From Scylla paramamosain (lineage: Eukaryota; Arthropoda; Malacostraca; Decapoda; Portunidae): DNA of 64,000 nucleotides. Positions within the stretch are counted from its first letter, which is position 1; every line of letters begins with the position of its first letter. The stretch is from NCBI RefSeq assembly GCF_035594125.1, contig NC_087173.1, forward strand, positions 4,591,486-4,655,485, written 5' to 3'. Positions 54,319 through 64,000 of the stretch are shown here, one piece after another. A program made the position numbers and the translations under genes. The notes under the pieces were generated by a model. The model was not told the origin of the DNA, did no database searches, and worked only from the letters and a program-made list of their open reading frames with translations.

Positions 54319-54397
54319 GGGGAGGAGGAGGAGGAGGAGGAGGAGGAGGAGGAGGAGGAGGAGGAGGAGGAGGAGGAGGAGGAGGAGGAGGAGGAGG
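54319..54397. repeat. (GGA)n microsatellite
   Basis: 79 bp of GGA followed by GGT/GGTGAT variants. Confidence 0.97.
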
Positions 54398-54561
54398 TGG
54401 TAGTGGTGATGGTGGTGGTGTGAGGGGTTAGGCTAGCGGTGCAGGGGGTGTGGGGGGTGAAGGAAATAGAAGAGGGAGGAGGAAGGGGGAGGAGGAGGAG
54501 GAGGAGATGGATGGGTATAGGCAAATAGTGAACTCAAAGAAAATGTAGAGGTGAATAGTGC

Positions 54562-54655
54562 GAGGAGGAGGAGGAGGAGGAGGAGGAGGAGGAGGAGGAG
54601 GCTGAAGAAGAAGAAGAACAACAAGAACAAGAAGAAGAAGAAGAAGAAGAAGAAG

Positions 54656-54719
<64 letters not shown>

Positions 54720-54727
54720 GCAGGAGG
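54562..54727. repeat. compound (GAG)n(GAA)n(CAA)n microsatellite
   Basis: GAG, then GAA with CAA interruptions, then pure AAC/CAA to 54720: a stepwise triplet succession. Confidence 0.96.
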
Positions 54728-54788
54728 AAGAAAAATAGGAAGAGGAGAAAAGAAAACGATCAATAAAACGAATAAACAGATACCAACC

Positions 54789-54795
<7 letters not shown>

Positions 54796-54870
<75 letters not shown>
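54796..54870. repeat. (GA)n microsatellite
   Basis: 75 bp of GA. Confidence 0.97.
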
Positions 54871-54874
<4 letters not shown>

Positions 54875-54921
54875 CACCAATCTTAAAAGCACTTCGAAAC
54901 AATACAACCCGTAACTAGTGG

Positions 54922-54990
54922 ATCTATATGGCTCGGTGGTCTCAAGTACCGCTCAGGAAGAAGAGAACAAGGGTTCGAATCCTTCACAAA
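54922..54990 (+). mobile_element. tRNA-like fragment / SINE head
   Basis: A box TGGCTCGGTGG (54929-54939) and perfect B box GGTTCGAATCC (54972-54982), 43 bases apart. The T-stem pairs only partly and no acceptor stem closes, so this is a decayed tRNA or SINE head, not a functional tRNA. Confidence 0.5.
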
Positions 54991-55329
54991 AAGATAAAGA
55001 GAGAGAAAAAAGGAAGAAAGAAAACGGAAACGAAGAAAGAAAATGAAAAGAAATACAAAGAAGAGATCAAATAGACGTTCCGGGAAAACAAACGCTGAGA
55101 AAACAAAAGTGAAAAAAAGAGAGAAATTAATAAGAGGAGAATGAAACAAATGAAAGCTTAAGATAATTATTTCTCTATGTATCTTTCTCTCACGGTAAAT
55201 TTCCTTATAATTAAATCAAATAAAGTGGTGAATAACAGTAGTAAATAATAATTATGATAATAAAAGTAGTAAATGATAATAAAACCGTTTGATATGTAAT
55301 AAATTAAACCAAAACTAGACGGAAATAAA

Positions 55330-55331
<2 letters not shown>

Positions 55332-55417
<86 letters not shown>
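55332..55417. repeat. (GA)n microsatellite
   Basis: 86 bp of GA. Confidence 0.97.
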
Positions 55418-55419
<2 letters not shown>

Positions 55420-55958
55420 ATGTGAATTAGATTAGTAATAGAAAGTTTCCCAAATCAAATCAAAGTGAAATTGTCCAATTATAAAAGTTTAACTCGGATA
55501 AGTATTTACTTCATCCTATTTTTGGGTTACGTAATGAAAATGATCGACATGAAAGAAAACGGGATAGATGATGTATTTTTAGCGAGATATTCGGGAAACC
55601 TGATTAATATTACGGGATTCGGGTATTTCCAAGAAGTCGTAAATAACAGAAGAGAGTAGTATAAGGAGGAACTTCGCAGAAACAACATCATGGCAACTGA
55701 ATAAAAGTATAGAAAAAAAAATATTTGGAAGTGAAAGGCAAGGGGCAAAAATGTACTCCAAGTTAAGGAAAATTAAATTGGAGAAAGGAAGGGAAAAGAA
55801 TTGAGATAATGAAAGGAAAATGCCGAGAAAAGTTGACATCGTAAAAGGAAACAAAAAAAAAAAAGAAATAATGTAAGTTGAGGAAGATTTAACTGAGGAA
55901 GGGGAAAGGAAAGTGACAATGAAAGAAGGATACGGAGAAAGGTCACAAAAAAAAAAGG

Positions 55959-55959
<1 letters not shown>
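55418..55959. other. A/G-rich sequence, no gene seen
   Basis: Short open frames on both strands have no recognisable content. Near 55740-55930 two related purine-rich stretches (AAGTTAAGGAAAATTAAATTGG and GTTGAGGAAGATTTAACTGAGG-like) suggest a weak ~130-bp duplication. Confidence 0.45.

Positions 55960-56002
<43 letters not shown>
55960..56002. repeat. (AC)n microsatellite
   Basis: 43 bp of AC. Confidence 0.95.
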
Positions 56003-56005
<3 letters not shown>

Positions 56006-56616
56006 TTAACCAGCATGACGTAACAGCGGCAGCTAAAACAGATCGATAACTTATGTAAGAGAAAGAGAAAGAAATCGATTACCCCACCACTTAAAAACAT
56101 CGACGTCTAAAATACAACACGGAAATAAAGAAACAAAACAAAAATAACCAGAAAAACAACATTAATTCATTTATCAATTACACCTTAATGCCAATAACTA
56201 CTACATTAATTACAACGGATAACTTAACATAAATTTCACTACCACCACCATCACGAGAGAGACAGAGAGAAAGAGTAAGACGTGAGGGAGAGGAAGATGG
56301 CGGGCAAGACAAGAAATGGTGAAGGTGTGGCGGGCTGGTGAGAGCGGAGACAAAGGAACTACCGGTGAGTGAGAGAGGAAGAGAGAGAGTGAGAGGGAGT
56401 GAGAGGGAGCGAGATGTCCCGGCAGATATGTAGAATATGGCACAGTGGTTATTGATAGCGGGTAACAATGAGGCTGGAGGAGAGAGAGAACCTGCTGAGG
56501 AGGAGGAGGAGGAAGAGGTTCTGGAGGAGGGAAAAAGAAGAGGAGGAGGAGGAAGAAGAGGAGGTGAGAAGAGCTCCTGAAACAGAGGTAGGAAGGACGA
56601 CGTGGCAAATGTAGTA

Positions 56617-56672
56617 GAAGAGGAGGAGGAGGAGGAGGAGGAGGAGGAGGAGGAGGAGGAGGAGGAGGAGGA
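56617..56672. repeat. (GAG)n microsatellite
   Basis: 56 bp of GAG; shorter GAG arrays also at 56500-56560 and 56799-56830. Confidence 0.96.
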
Positions 56673-56830
56673 AGGGAGGAGAGGAGGAGGAGGGGGACGA
56701 GGACGAGGATAAGGACGAGAAAAATAAAAAAGAAAAACGAAAAACCCAAGACGAGAAAAAGAAAAGAAAAGGAATTATAACACACGAAGACTCAGAAGGA
56801 GGAGGAGGAGGAGGAGGAAGAGGAGGAGGA

Positions 56831-58102
56831 CTGATGAGCCATGAGGAGGCTTAAAAAGAAGACCAGAGAGAAGGAGAGAGGAGAGAAGATGGAGATGATA
56901 ACGCGGGGACCAGCATTCTGTATTTGCAGGAGGAGCCCCGAGGATTGCATGGTCTGGAGAAACCCGGAGCACGAAGGGCGGCGCGGGAGATTAGCGGCGT
57001 GAAGGGAGCCCAGACACGTATCTCTCACACACTCACTCCTCTAAATGTGATCTGCCTAAATGTGACCAGACCAAACCCAAGCAGTATTTTTTATTTATTT
57101 ATTTTATTTTTTTTATATATTTTTCTGGCTTTTTCTTCTTTTCTCTTCTTTTTTTCGCATTTCTAGTTTTGTATTCATTTTCGCGTTCTCTTATTTTATT
57201 CCTTTTTTTTTTTAGTGTCTTCCTTTAATGTTTTCCTTTTTCTCATTCTCTATCTACTGTTTTTCTCTCTTATTTTCTCTTTTATACCTTCTTTTCTCCT
57301 TTCAATTTTTCTTTTCGCATTTATGTATCACGTTTCTTTTCTATATCTACTCTACTTTCTTATTTTTTTTTCTTTTCTTTCTTTCTTGTCATGCTACCCC
57401 CTTTCTATTCTTGTTCTTGTTCTACCCCTTTACCTGCTCAATGCTTTCTTATTTTCTAATCACAACACCTATAAATCTAGGTGTGGTAGGGCTTAAAGAT
57501 GCAACTGCAGTCCTCCCTATCCCCTTTATTTCAGAGGAAGGGACATAAGGAGAGCACTGTCTAGTGTAACCAAAGAATAAGTGCAAGAAAGAAAACGTTT
57601 AGCTTTTCAGACGCTGATGTGCAGGAAAAAAACAGTAAGAAGAGGACCTCAAGGACGGTAATAAGGAAAGTAGCGGGTAATCTAAGAAAAGAATAAGTGA
57701 AAAAAAAAAAAGGAAAGAAACAAGGGAAACGTATGGGACTTTTAGTAATGTGGAAAGAGAAGCATCAAGAATGAGACATGTGAACCGGACAAAAGGAAAG
57801 TAGAATCTAGGAAGTAAAAAAGCAAAAAAATTAAAATAAAAAGTATCTATATTTTCTTTTTTATACTGATGTGGAAGGAGAAGCATGAATCTCTTGACTG
57901 CTAATGACAATACAGAGTTAATCTTATACGAATGAGTTGACTTTACTGAGCCCAAATAAAACCACGGCCACTAAAAGATATGAACTGTTCACTCACTCCT
58001 CTTGCTGTCTGTGGTGTCTTTCCAAATCGAACTCTCAACTTGCACCAGGCCATTTCATTAAGCTTGGAAAGAGGCCATGGTGATCAAAGGGTTAATTCTC
58101 GT
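56831..58102. other. unannotated sequence, no gene seen
   Basis: A sharp change from purine-rich to T/C-rich occurs near 57080 (TTTTATTTAT, TTTTTCTTTT). No gene is supported. Poly-Phe/Leu open frames reflect the T-richness. Confidence 0.5.
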
Positions 58103-58167
58103 GCTCTTAAACCCTTTGTTCTCTCAGCATGACTATTTTCAACGACCAAACAGATGATTAATCGAAT
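58103..58167 (+). repeat. dispersed 'ATTCTGAAACG' repeat copy
   Basis: CTTTGTTCTCTCAGCATGAC, TATTTTCAACGACC, then CAGATGATTAATCGAATCC: the reverse-complement orientation of the copies at 22732, 36801 and 37962. Confidence 0.75.
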
Positions 58168-58570
58168 CCTCATGGGTACCTTTCCCATTGATCTTGAAGA
58201 GTCCTAGTTAAACTATCACTAGAATCATGAAAACGTCTTTGAAAATCCCAGTAATTTTCGCTACGGTCTGCTGAAGGTACATTTAAGACTACCGGCCTAC
58301 AAATAAAGCTTACAGGACTTGAGGGAAGAAACAGCACAAGTGGTCAGAATTTCGACTTAATCACCGCCACTCTTGTTCCGCGATATGAAAAAACGCGATA
58401 GTGCTGAGGCATCGCGGCGGCGGAACGAGGACGGGGAAGGTATTCTCGGACCTCGCTCGCTCTATTTGCAGACGAGATGATTTCCGCAACCCTCAGCGCC
58501 ATTACTTCCCCGTCAGCGTGTTAGAGACTACAGAAGGAGGAGGAGGAGGAGAAGTAGGAGGAGAAAGAGA

Positions 58571-58950
58571 AGTTTATAAATGCAGCCACGGAGTCTTATC
58601 AATTTAAGCGACGGATGACGAAATGCAGAATTTTATGAATCTAGCAAGAAATTCACTGGCTGAAGTAGTTTAATAAATACATAAGACGTAAAAATTTTAT
58701 AAATATTAGTGGAGTAAAGCAGAGTATTATGAATGCAGTGAGTGAAGCAAAGTTTGATAAATTTTAGTGAGGGAAGAGGAGAAATAAAATTTTATAAGTT
58801 TCCACGATGGTAGAGGAGTAACAGTCTTATAAATAAAGCAACAGAGAATAAAAGTTTGATATTTTTTTTTTATGATAGAAGAAGAGAAACAAATTTTCAT
58901 AAATACAGCGACGGAGAAGAAAACTTTTATGGAATTATCAACGAAGAAAC
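58571..58950. repeat. degenerate minisatellite, about twelve ~32-bp units
   Basis: Units of the type AATTTTATAAATNCAGCGA followed by GGAAGAAGAGAAAC recur throughout, for example AGTTTATAAATGCAGCCACG, AATTTTATAAATATTAGTGG, AGTCTTATAAATAAAGCAAC and TTTTCATAAATACAGCGACG. Confidence 0.8.
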
Positions 58951-59207
58951 TAAACATCAACAAACACGTAGCAACAATTGAAGGTGCGACGTACAGGTGA
59001 CATCAGGTAAGGCAAATGAAACTAAGACCAGCTATATGAGGTGAGGCGGATGATGACTCGCAAAGGTGAAAAAATGTACGAAATCTTTGCTGAGAGAATT
59101 CGTTTTCAGCTATACGCAGATTACTAATGTTATAATAGATGACATGGACTATTTTATCTTATTTATTTATTTTTCTTTGTGTGAAGATGAGGTTAATCCA
59201 TTTTACG

Positions 59208-59372
59208 TAGTCTTGAAGCCCTGAAAACGACAAAGGCAAATACGACAACGAGGATAAATACGATGACGTGGGCGATGACGAAGACGAAGATGAAGACGAA
59301 GCGGTTGACGTTTGACGCTGGTACATTCCTGAAGTCCTGAAGGTGATGAAGACGTGGGCGATGAAGATGACC
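59208..59372. repeat. degenerate GAYGAM triplet block with internal duplication
   Basis: CTTGAAGCCCTGAA ... ACGTGGGCGATGACGAAGA and TCCTGAAGTCCTGAAGG ... ACGTGGGCGATGAAGATGA are two related halves separated by (GACGAA)n-like sequence. Confidence 0.6.
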
Positions 59373-59674
59373 TATAGAGGCACTGATTTCAAATGGTGCT
59401 AGATTATCTCCTACCTTCTACCCACCAGTTGAAACCAGGCTTCTGTTAGGCCAACCAATGAACGGAGGGCTTCTGCGGCGGCTCCGGCTTTCTTGCATTC
59501 TGATTGGTTGAGAGTTCTTCCCTCTTGTGTGAGAGTTGTGCTCATCGACCCAAAACTTCTTGAATGTGAGGCCATTGTGTAAAAATATTGGAATTTCAAG
59601 CTTGAAACGATTAACATTTTCCTTAAGACTCGTGCCTATGTAAAGACCGGGCGCGCTCCTTATGTACACTGCTA

Positions 59675-59677
<3 letters not shown>

Positions 59678-59737
<60 letters not shown>
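59678..59737. repeat. (TC)n microsatellite
   Basis: 60 bp of TC. Confidence 0.97.
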
Positions 59738-59738
<1 letters not shown>

Positions 59739-59763
59739 ATTAATATTTCTCCCATACAACCGC

Positions 59764-59764
<1 letters not shown>

Positions 59765-59795
<31 letters not shown>

Positions 59796-59838
59796 CTTCT
59801 TCTTCTTCTTCTTCTTCTTCTACTACTACTACCACTAC
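59765..59838. repeat. compound (CTT)n(CTA)n microsatellite
   Basis: 56 bp of CTT followed by CTA units. Confidence 0.95.
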
Positions 59839-60412
59839 TTCCCCAACAGCGTTCGCTACCTGGATACAGTGGTAGTGTTGCATCCTCACAGTACAAGATG
59901 GTGGGCGTGAAGGTGAGTAGGCGAGGAGTGGGTTGTCTACTAACGCCAACACAGCTACCACTACCACCGCTACTACCACTACTACCACCGCCAGCCTCAG
60001 GTTCACGCCACACAAACAAGAACGCAAGGAAAGATGATACGGAGAACACCTGTCGCCTCTATTCACCTGACCACACCTGACACATCTGTTCACCTAAAAT
60101 ATACTACACTGTTACACATGAGAAATACCTACACTGTCCATACTCACCTGTCCAAACGCATCTGTCCTTACTGAGACACGCCTGAACTAAACACACCTGC
60201 TGCCTTGTTAATTAAAGACACCTGAAGTACACCTGTCCCGCCTTTTCACCTGAGGAACGCACCTGCCCCTAATTAGTGTAGTCTACCTTAGGATCTCAAT
60301 GGCGGTGACACTGGATCCTGACTTTCTTCATATTTTTTGTATCCTACTTTTTTGCACGAGTCTTTGAAGGCAGCGGCAGGTCAGGTTTCATTCTATTCAT
60401 AAACACGTAAGC

Positions 60413-60676
60413 TTCATTCATAAATCTCTTGGTCTTCTAGAAATCTAAAAAGAACAGTTTCGAGGATTTTATAATAAGAGGCAGAGCAGAAAGTGGTAAA
60501 ATAATAAATAAATGAATAAAAATAAATGAATAAAACAGTCATCTTCATTCACAAAGTTCATCTTATAGAAATCTAAACGAAGAACAGTTTCGAGTTCACA
60601 ATAAGACGCATAACAGAAAAAGGGGAAAAGAAAAAAGAGAAATAACAAACGAATAAACAAGTGATTAAATAAAGCT
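60413..60676. repeat. 131-bp diverged tandem duplication
   Basis: Both halves (starting 60413 and 60544) read TTCATTCAYAAA, then TAGAAATCTAAA, then GAACAGTTTCGAG, then AATAAGA, and end in AAATGAATAAA-like sequence. Confidence 0.85.
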
Positions 60677-61404
60677 TTTCAGCATCATAAGTTATTAAGA
60701 CTTTTTTTCTTCCGATGTTTAAAAGCGGGATTAGATTCTGAGCTCAACCTAAATGTCACGTTGCTGTTTTGTGCCAATTATAGACTAATCACAGTTTTTA
60801 TCTATTTATCTTTTCATTTCATTCTATTCATTTACTTACCTACTTCATTTATTTATTTATCTATTTTCTTTTTTGCGTACAGGATAAACAAGACCGTCCT
60901 AATCAAAGCTGAAAGGTAAAGTCAATCCTCACGTTCATCCTAGCAAGAGAAAAGACAAAAGCAAGATCCTGACTACTGATAGGAACACAACTCTCGGCGG
61001 TACACAGTGATGGGCACGGCTGTCTAGAAAGCGGCAAGAGTGCTGGCTTCTTACCTTTCAGCTGCGAGGAAAGGCGAGGAGAAGTGAGGGTGCTGCTGTT
61101 CCTTTCCTCCCCATCATGCTCTTACCTCTGTGTGACGCGAGGAAATGGAGGGAAGGAAGGCGAGTCTGCAAAGAAAAGAACGCGGAGTTAATGAAAAAAA
61201 AATTATAGTAACAATAACAGTAATGCGTAATAGTGTTCTTGTTTTTCGTTTTTGCTTTAATGTCACTACTGCTATACTGTTCAGTGTGTGTAAAGACCAT
61301 TTCTTGGCTTTACACGCACACACACACACACACATACAAACACACACAGATAGACAGATAGAGAGATAGATAGATAGATGGATGAATAGATGATTATTAA
61401 CCAC
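60677..61404. other. unannotated sequence, no gene seen
   Basis: AT-rich, then mixed. Short (CA)n at 61316-61333 and (GATA)n at 61350-61378. No gene is supported. Confidence 0.5.
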
Positions 61405-61416
61405 AACACACACACA

Positions 61417-61492
<76 letters not shown>
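61405..61492. repeat. (CA)n microsatellite
   Basis: 88 bp of CA with one CTC interruption near the start. Confidence 0.96.
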
Positions 61493-61493
<1 letters not shown>

Positions 61494-61688
61494 CCTTTCC
61501 CCGCAGCACATCCTGTCCCCTCACACCGCAGTACCGGACAGGAAGACTGAGTTGGTCCGGCAGGATACTAAGTAGAATCGCATCACGCGCCCGCCTGGAG
61601 ACATTTTTGTACCGCAGTGAAGTCATGAGGCGATCAGTGGCTCTTCCTAGGACGAGTTTGCGGTGACAGATGAGAGGACGCAAGGTAA

Positions 61689-61790
<102 letters not shown>

Positions 61791-62086
61791 GGATGCGTTT
61801 GTCCTTTACTCCTGTCAACGAAGCGAGACCTCCTTCCACGGGTGAGGCGAGGAAAGAATCACTTTACTGCAGTGACCATGAGAAGCAGAGGACAGAGACA
61901 ATAATATTCACATAATACATTTAACAGAATATTATTGAGATTGATTATGTAAGTAGTGAGGCGCGCATTGGTGGATACGAGAATGTCAACCAAAATAACG
62001 AAGCCGAAGAGAAAGACGCATAGGAGAACGTTCCATATTTTAACACGAGGCGGTTAAAAAATACTACAGTGGAGGCTGGAAGGTTC

Positions 62087-62088
<2 letters not shown>

Positions 62089-62175
<87 letters not shown>
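62089..62175. repeat. (GA)n microsatellite
   Basis: 87 bp of GA. Confidence 0.97.
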
Positions 62176-62178
<3 letters not shown>

Positions 62179-62269
62179 AGGAAAGATCAAGACAGATAGA
62201 GAGCCGCGCACGAGGAGGGGTGAGGAGGAAAAGTAAGGCGACAAGGCAACATTTTCCAGACTTAGATTT

Positions 62270-62998
62270 TACACTTTCTTGGTCTGGACACCTGACGAAG
62301 CTGGCGGCTCAGGTAAGTGCGTCATCAAAGCGAGCGGTAACAAGACCCTGAGTACCTGGCGGGGCGTCTCCGGGCTGCGTGGGGACAAGGACAGAGGGGA
62401 GGCGGAGGATGGGAGGATGAGGAGGGTTGGAAGGATTGAGGTGGTTGAGGTGGGACGAGTAAGCTCACGCCGCCGTAAAATCCAGAAGGTAATGTTACGT
62501 GGTTCCTGTACACACGCCACGCACTGGAGAAAAATATTTAGACGAGGTGGAAGCGGTGTAAAGGGCAGGGCGCCCCGGGTAGCGCTAAGCAGCTGCTGCA
62601 GGGAACGCCAGGCACCAGCAGACCCACTAAAGCGGTGTTCCCCTCAACACCGACAGGGATTAAAGCGGTGCTGCTCCTTAACACTCACCAAAGCTGCCCT
62701 GCCCTTAACACCACCACCACCATCGCCACCTCCGTCGCCACCATCGCCGCCGCACCGCCACGCACAGTAGTCTCCGCCCCCGCTGTAATCTCGCCGCCGC
62801 GCCGCCACGCACCTCAGCGGGCTGTGGTGCACCTCACTGAGAATATTAAAGTCTCATGTCATCAAGTTCCCACTCAACCTGGCAGGATTCAACGCTCCCT
62901 CAGCCGTGGACACTCGCCACCGCAGCGGACGATTTTCATCCACGCTTCAAATTACCTAAATAGCAAGACACGGCGAGGGGGCGACGCTCCCTTCTGAA
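62270..62998. other. GC-rich region with overlapping open frames, no confirmed gene
   Basis: Plus-strand frames 62279-62770 and 62635-62997 and minus-strand frames overlap. The first holds Arg/Gly-rich and Pro-rich sequence without a domain. A small triplicated segment (62629-62712) and CCA/CCG triplets account for part of it. It could be a 5' exon or promoter, but nothing confirms it. Confidence 0.3.
62629..62712. repeat. three ~28-bp tandem units
   Basis: AAAGCGGTGTTCCCCTCAAC, AAAGCGGTGCTGCTCCTTAAC and AAAGCTGCCCTGCCCTTAAC begin three consecutive units. Confidence 0.75.
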
Positions 62999-63059
62999 GG
63001 TACGAGATGCGTGAACACTCAGACGCCCTCCACACCTGGCCTGCTGAGTGGCGGAGGAA

Positions 63060-63180
63060 CAGGCAGGCAGGCAGGTAGGCAGGTGGGTAGGTGGTAAGCA
63101 GGTGGATAGGTGGGTAGGTGGGTAGATACGTGGGTAGGTGGGTAGGTAGATGGATAGGCAGACAAATAAACAAACAGGCA
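63060..63180. repeat. (GGCA/GGTA/GGTG)n degenerate tetranucleotide array
   Basis: GGCA units pass into GGTA/GGTGGGTA units and then AGATGGATAGGCAG. (GATA)n follows near 63204-63222. Confidence 0.88.
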
Positions 63181-63274
63181 AATACATAACTATTTAGCTA
63201 TTTAGATAGATAGATAGATAAAAAGATGTATACACAGATACTTAAATAGATACAAATAGATACATAAATATTGA

Positions 63275-63281
63275 GCGCGCG

Positions 63282-63368
<87 letters not shown>
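63275..63368. repeat. (GC)n(AC)n alternating purine-pyrimidine tract
   Basis: 16 bp of GC joined directly to about 78 bp of AC. The whole 94 bp alternates purine and pyrimidine, the pattern most prone to Z-DNA. Confidence 0.96.
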
Positions 63369-63370
<2 letters not shown>

Positions 63371-64000
63371 ATATACTAATTAATAATTTCTTTAGCCACT
63401 GAGAGAACTTGCTTCAAGATGCAATATTTACCTCCTAAAACATGATGAATTATATGTTACCTACATGTTTCAGAAGGCAAACACACAAACAAAAATAAAA
63501 ATAAAAAAATCTGGAAACTTGGAACCTTCAAATACGAGTCGATAAACTCTGGCGCGAAATCCGCAGAGCCAACAGCCGAGGGCGACGCGGGGTGGCTCAT
63601 CCCTCGTTATGAGCCAGCCCGACGCCACGCACCCGCCGCCCGCACCCCGCCGCCCGCCGCCCTTACCGACACCCGCCACCTTTCCGGACACGACGGCCAG
63701 GCGACACGAAGCCCTCACACACACACACATACACACACACACACGCGCATCACAACCACTCATGAAAATATATATAACCACCAAAGGCCCTCAAGAAAAC
63801 TACACAAAGAGCGTAAAACTAACATAAACTTTTACGAAAACTTCAACATGAAACCAAAACGATTCGTATGTACTGTACCCACACACAAAATATAACTTAT
63901 CCTAGCTGGAAGAATAATTTTTGACACACGCTGAAAGGTAATTATCACGGCGGCGAAACTCATCCAGGAAAAAATAATAAATATGTAACTAGGAAAAAAA
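63369..64000. other. unannotated sequence to window end
   Basis: A GC-rich patch at 63540-63710 and a short (CA)n at 63716-63744. No gene is supported. Confidence 0.5.

Noticed and set aside
62279..62997. Two overlapping plus-strand frames as a gene
   Set aside because: No domain, shared with minus-strand frames, and partly made of a 28-bp tandem repeat and CCA/CCG triplets.

Overview
The window looks like nuclear DNA of an arthropod, most likely a decapod crustacean. The reasons are one intron-containing gene with GT-AG introns (plus one GC-AG intron), tRNA-derived short interspersed elements, and a very high density of long (GA)n/(TC)n, (GT)n, (AT)n and trinucleotide microsatellites. The species cannot be named from sequence alone. 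I see no prokaryotic, viral or CRISPR features.

Bases 1-20600 hold one plus-strand gene. It encodes a very large C2H2 zinc-finger protein. I reconstruct eight coding exons: 3706-8319, 10016-10153, 13923-14023, 14181-14313, 14590-14674, 15168-15339, 16273-16369 and 16799-19861. Reading phase is kept at every junction, and three zinc fingers are completed only when the exons are joined, which supports the model. The product is about 2800 residues with 27 recognisable fingers: an acidic disordered N-terminus of about 535 residues, eleven fingers in the first coding exon, an AT-hook-like motif, a Pro/Ser/Thr-rich linker, four fingers encoded by small exons, and twelve fingers in the last exon arranged as six two-finger modules. 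An acidic tail closes the protein. A polyadenylation signal lies at 20563. I do not assign it to a named gene. It is probably a nuclear DNA-binding transcriptional or chromatin regulator.

Bases 20600-64000 contain no gene I can support. This is intergenic sequence, or the long intron of a gene whose exons lie elsewhere. It holds: (1) about twenty (GA)n/(TC)n tracts of 50 bp or more, nearly all after 33 kb, with long AT, AAT/AAC, GAG, CA/GT and CCA tracts; (2) a tRNA-derived SINE at 22.4 kb and a tRNA-like fragment at 54.9 kb; (3) a dispersed repeat family with at least seven copies, sharing an ATTCTGAAACG...CAGAGATGATTA core, in both orientations, some arranged in tandem at 36.8-37.2 kb; (4) several diverged minisatellites and local duplications (23.9, 27.1, 42.9, 51.9, 52.3-52.95, 58.6-58.95, 60.4-60.7 and 62.6 kb); (5) a few GC-rich islands (21.5, 30.0, 31.3, 40.6-41.5, 45.5-46.1 and 62.3-62.95 kb) that might be promoters or first exons of neighbouring genes but show no convincing protein. 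From about 47.6 to 57 kb the plus strand is strongly purine-biased.

The main biological object is the 27-finger gene. The main genomic novelty is the layering of short-period satellites and the dispersed repeat family. I found no new multi-gene system.
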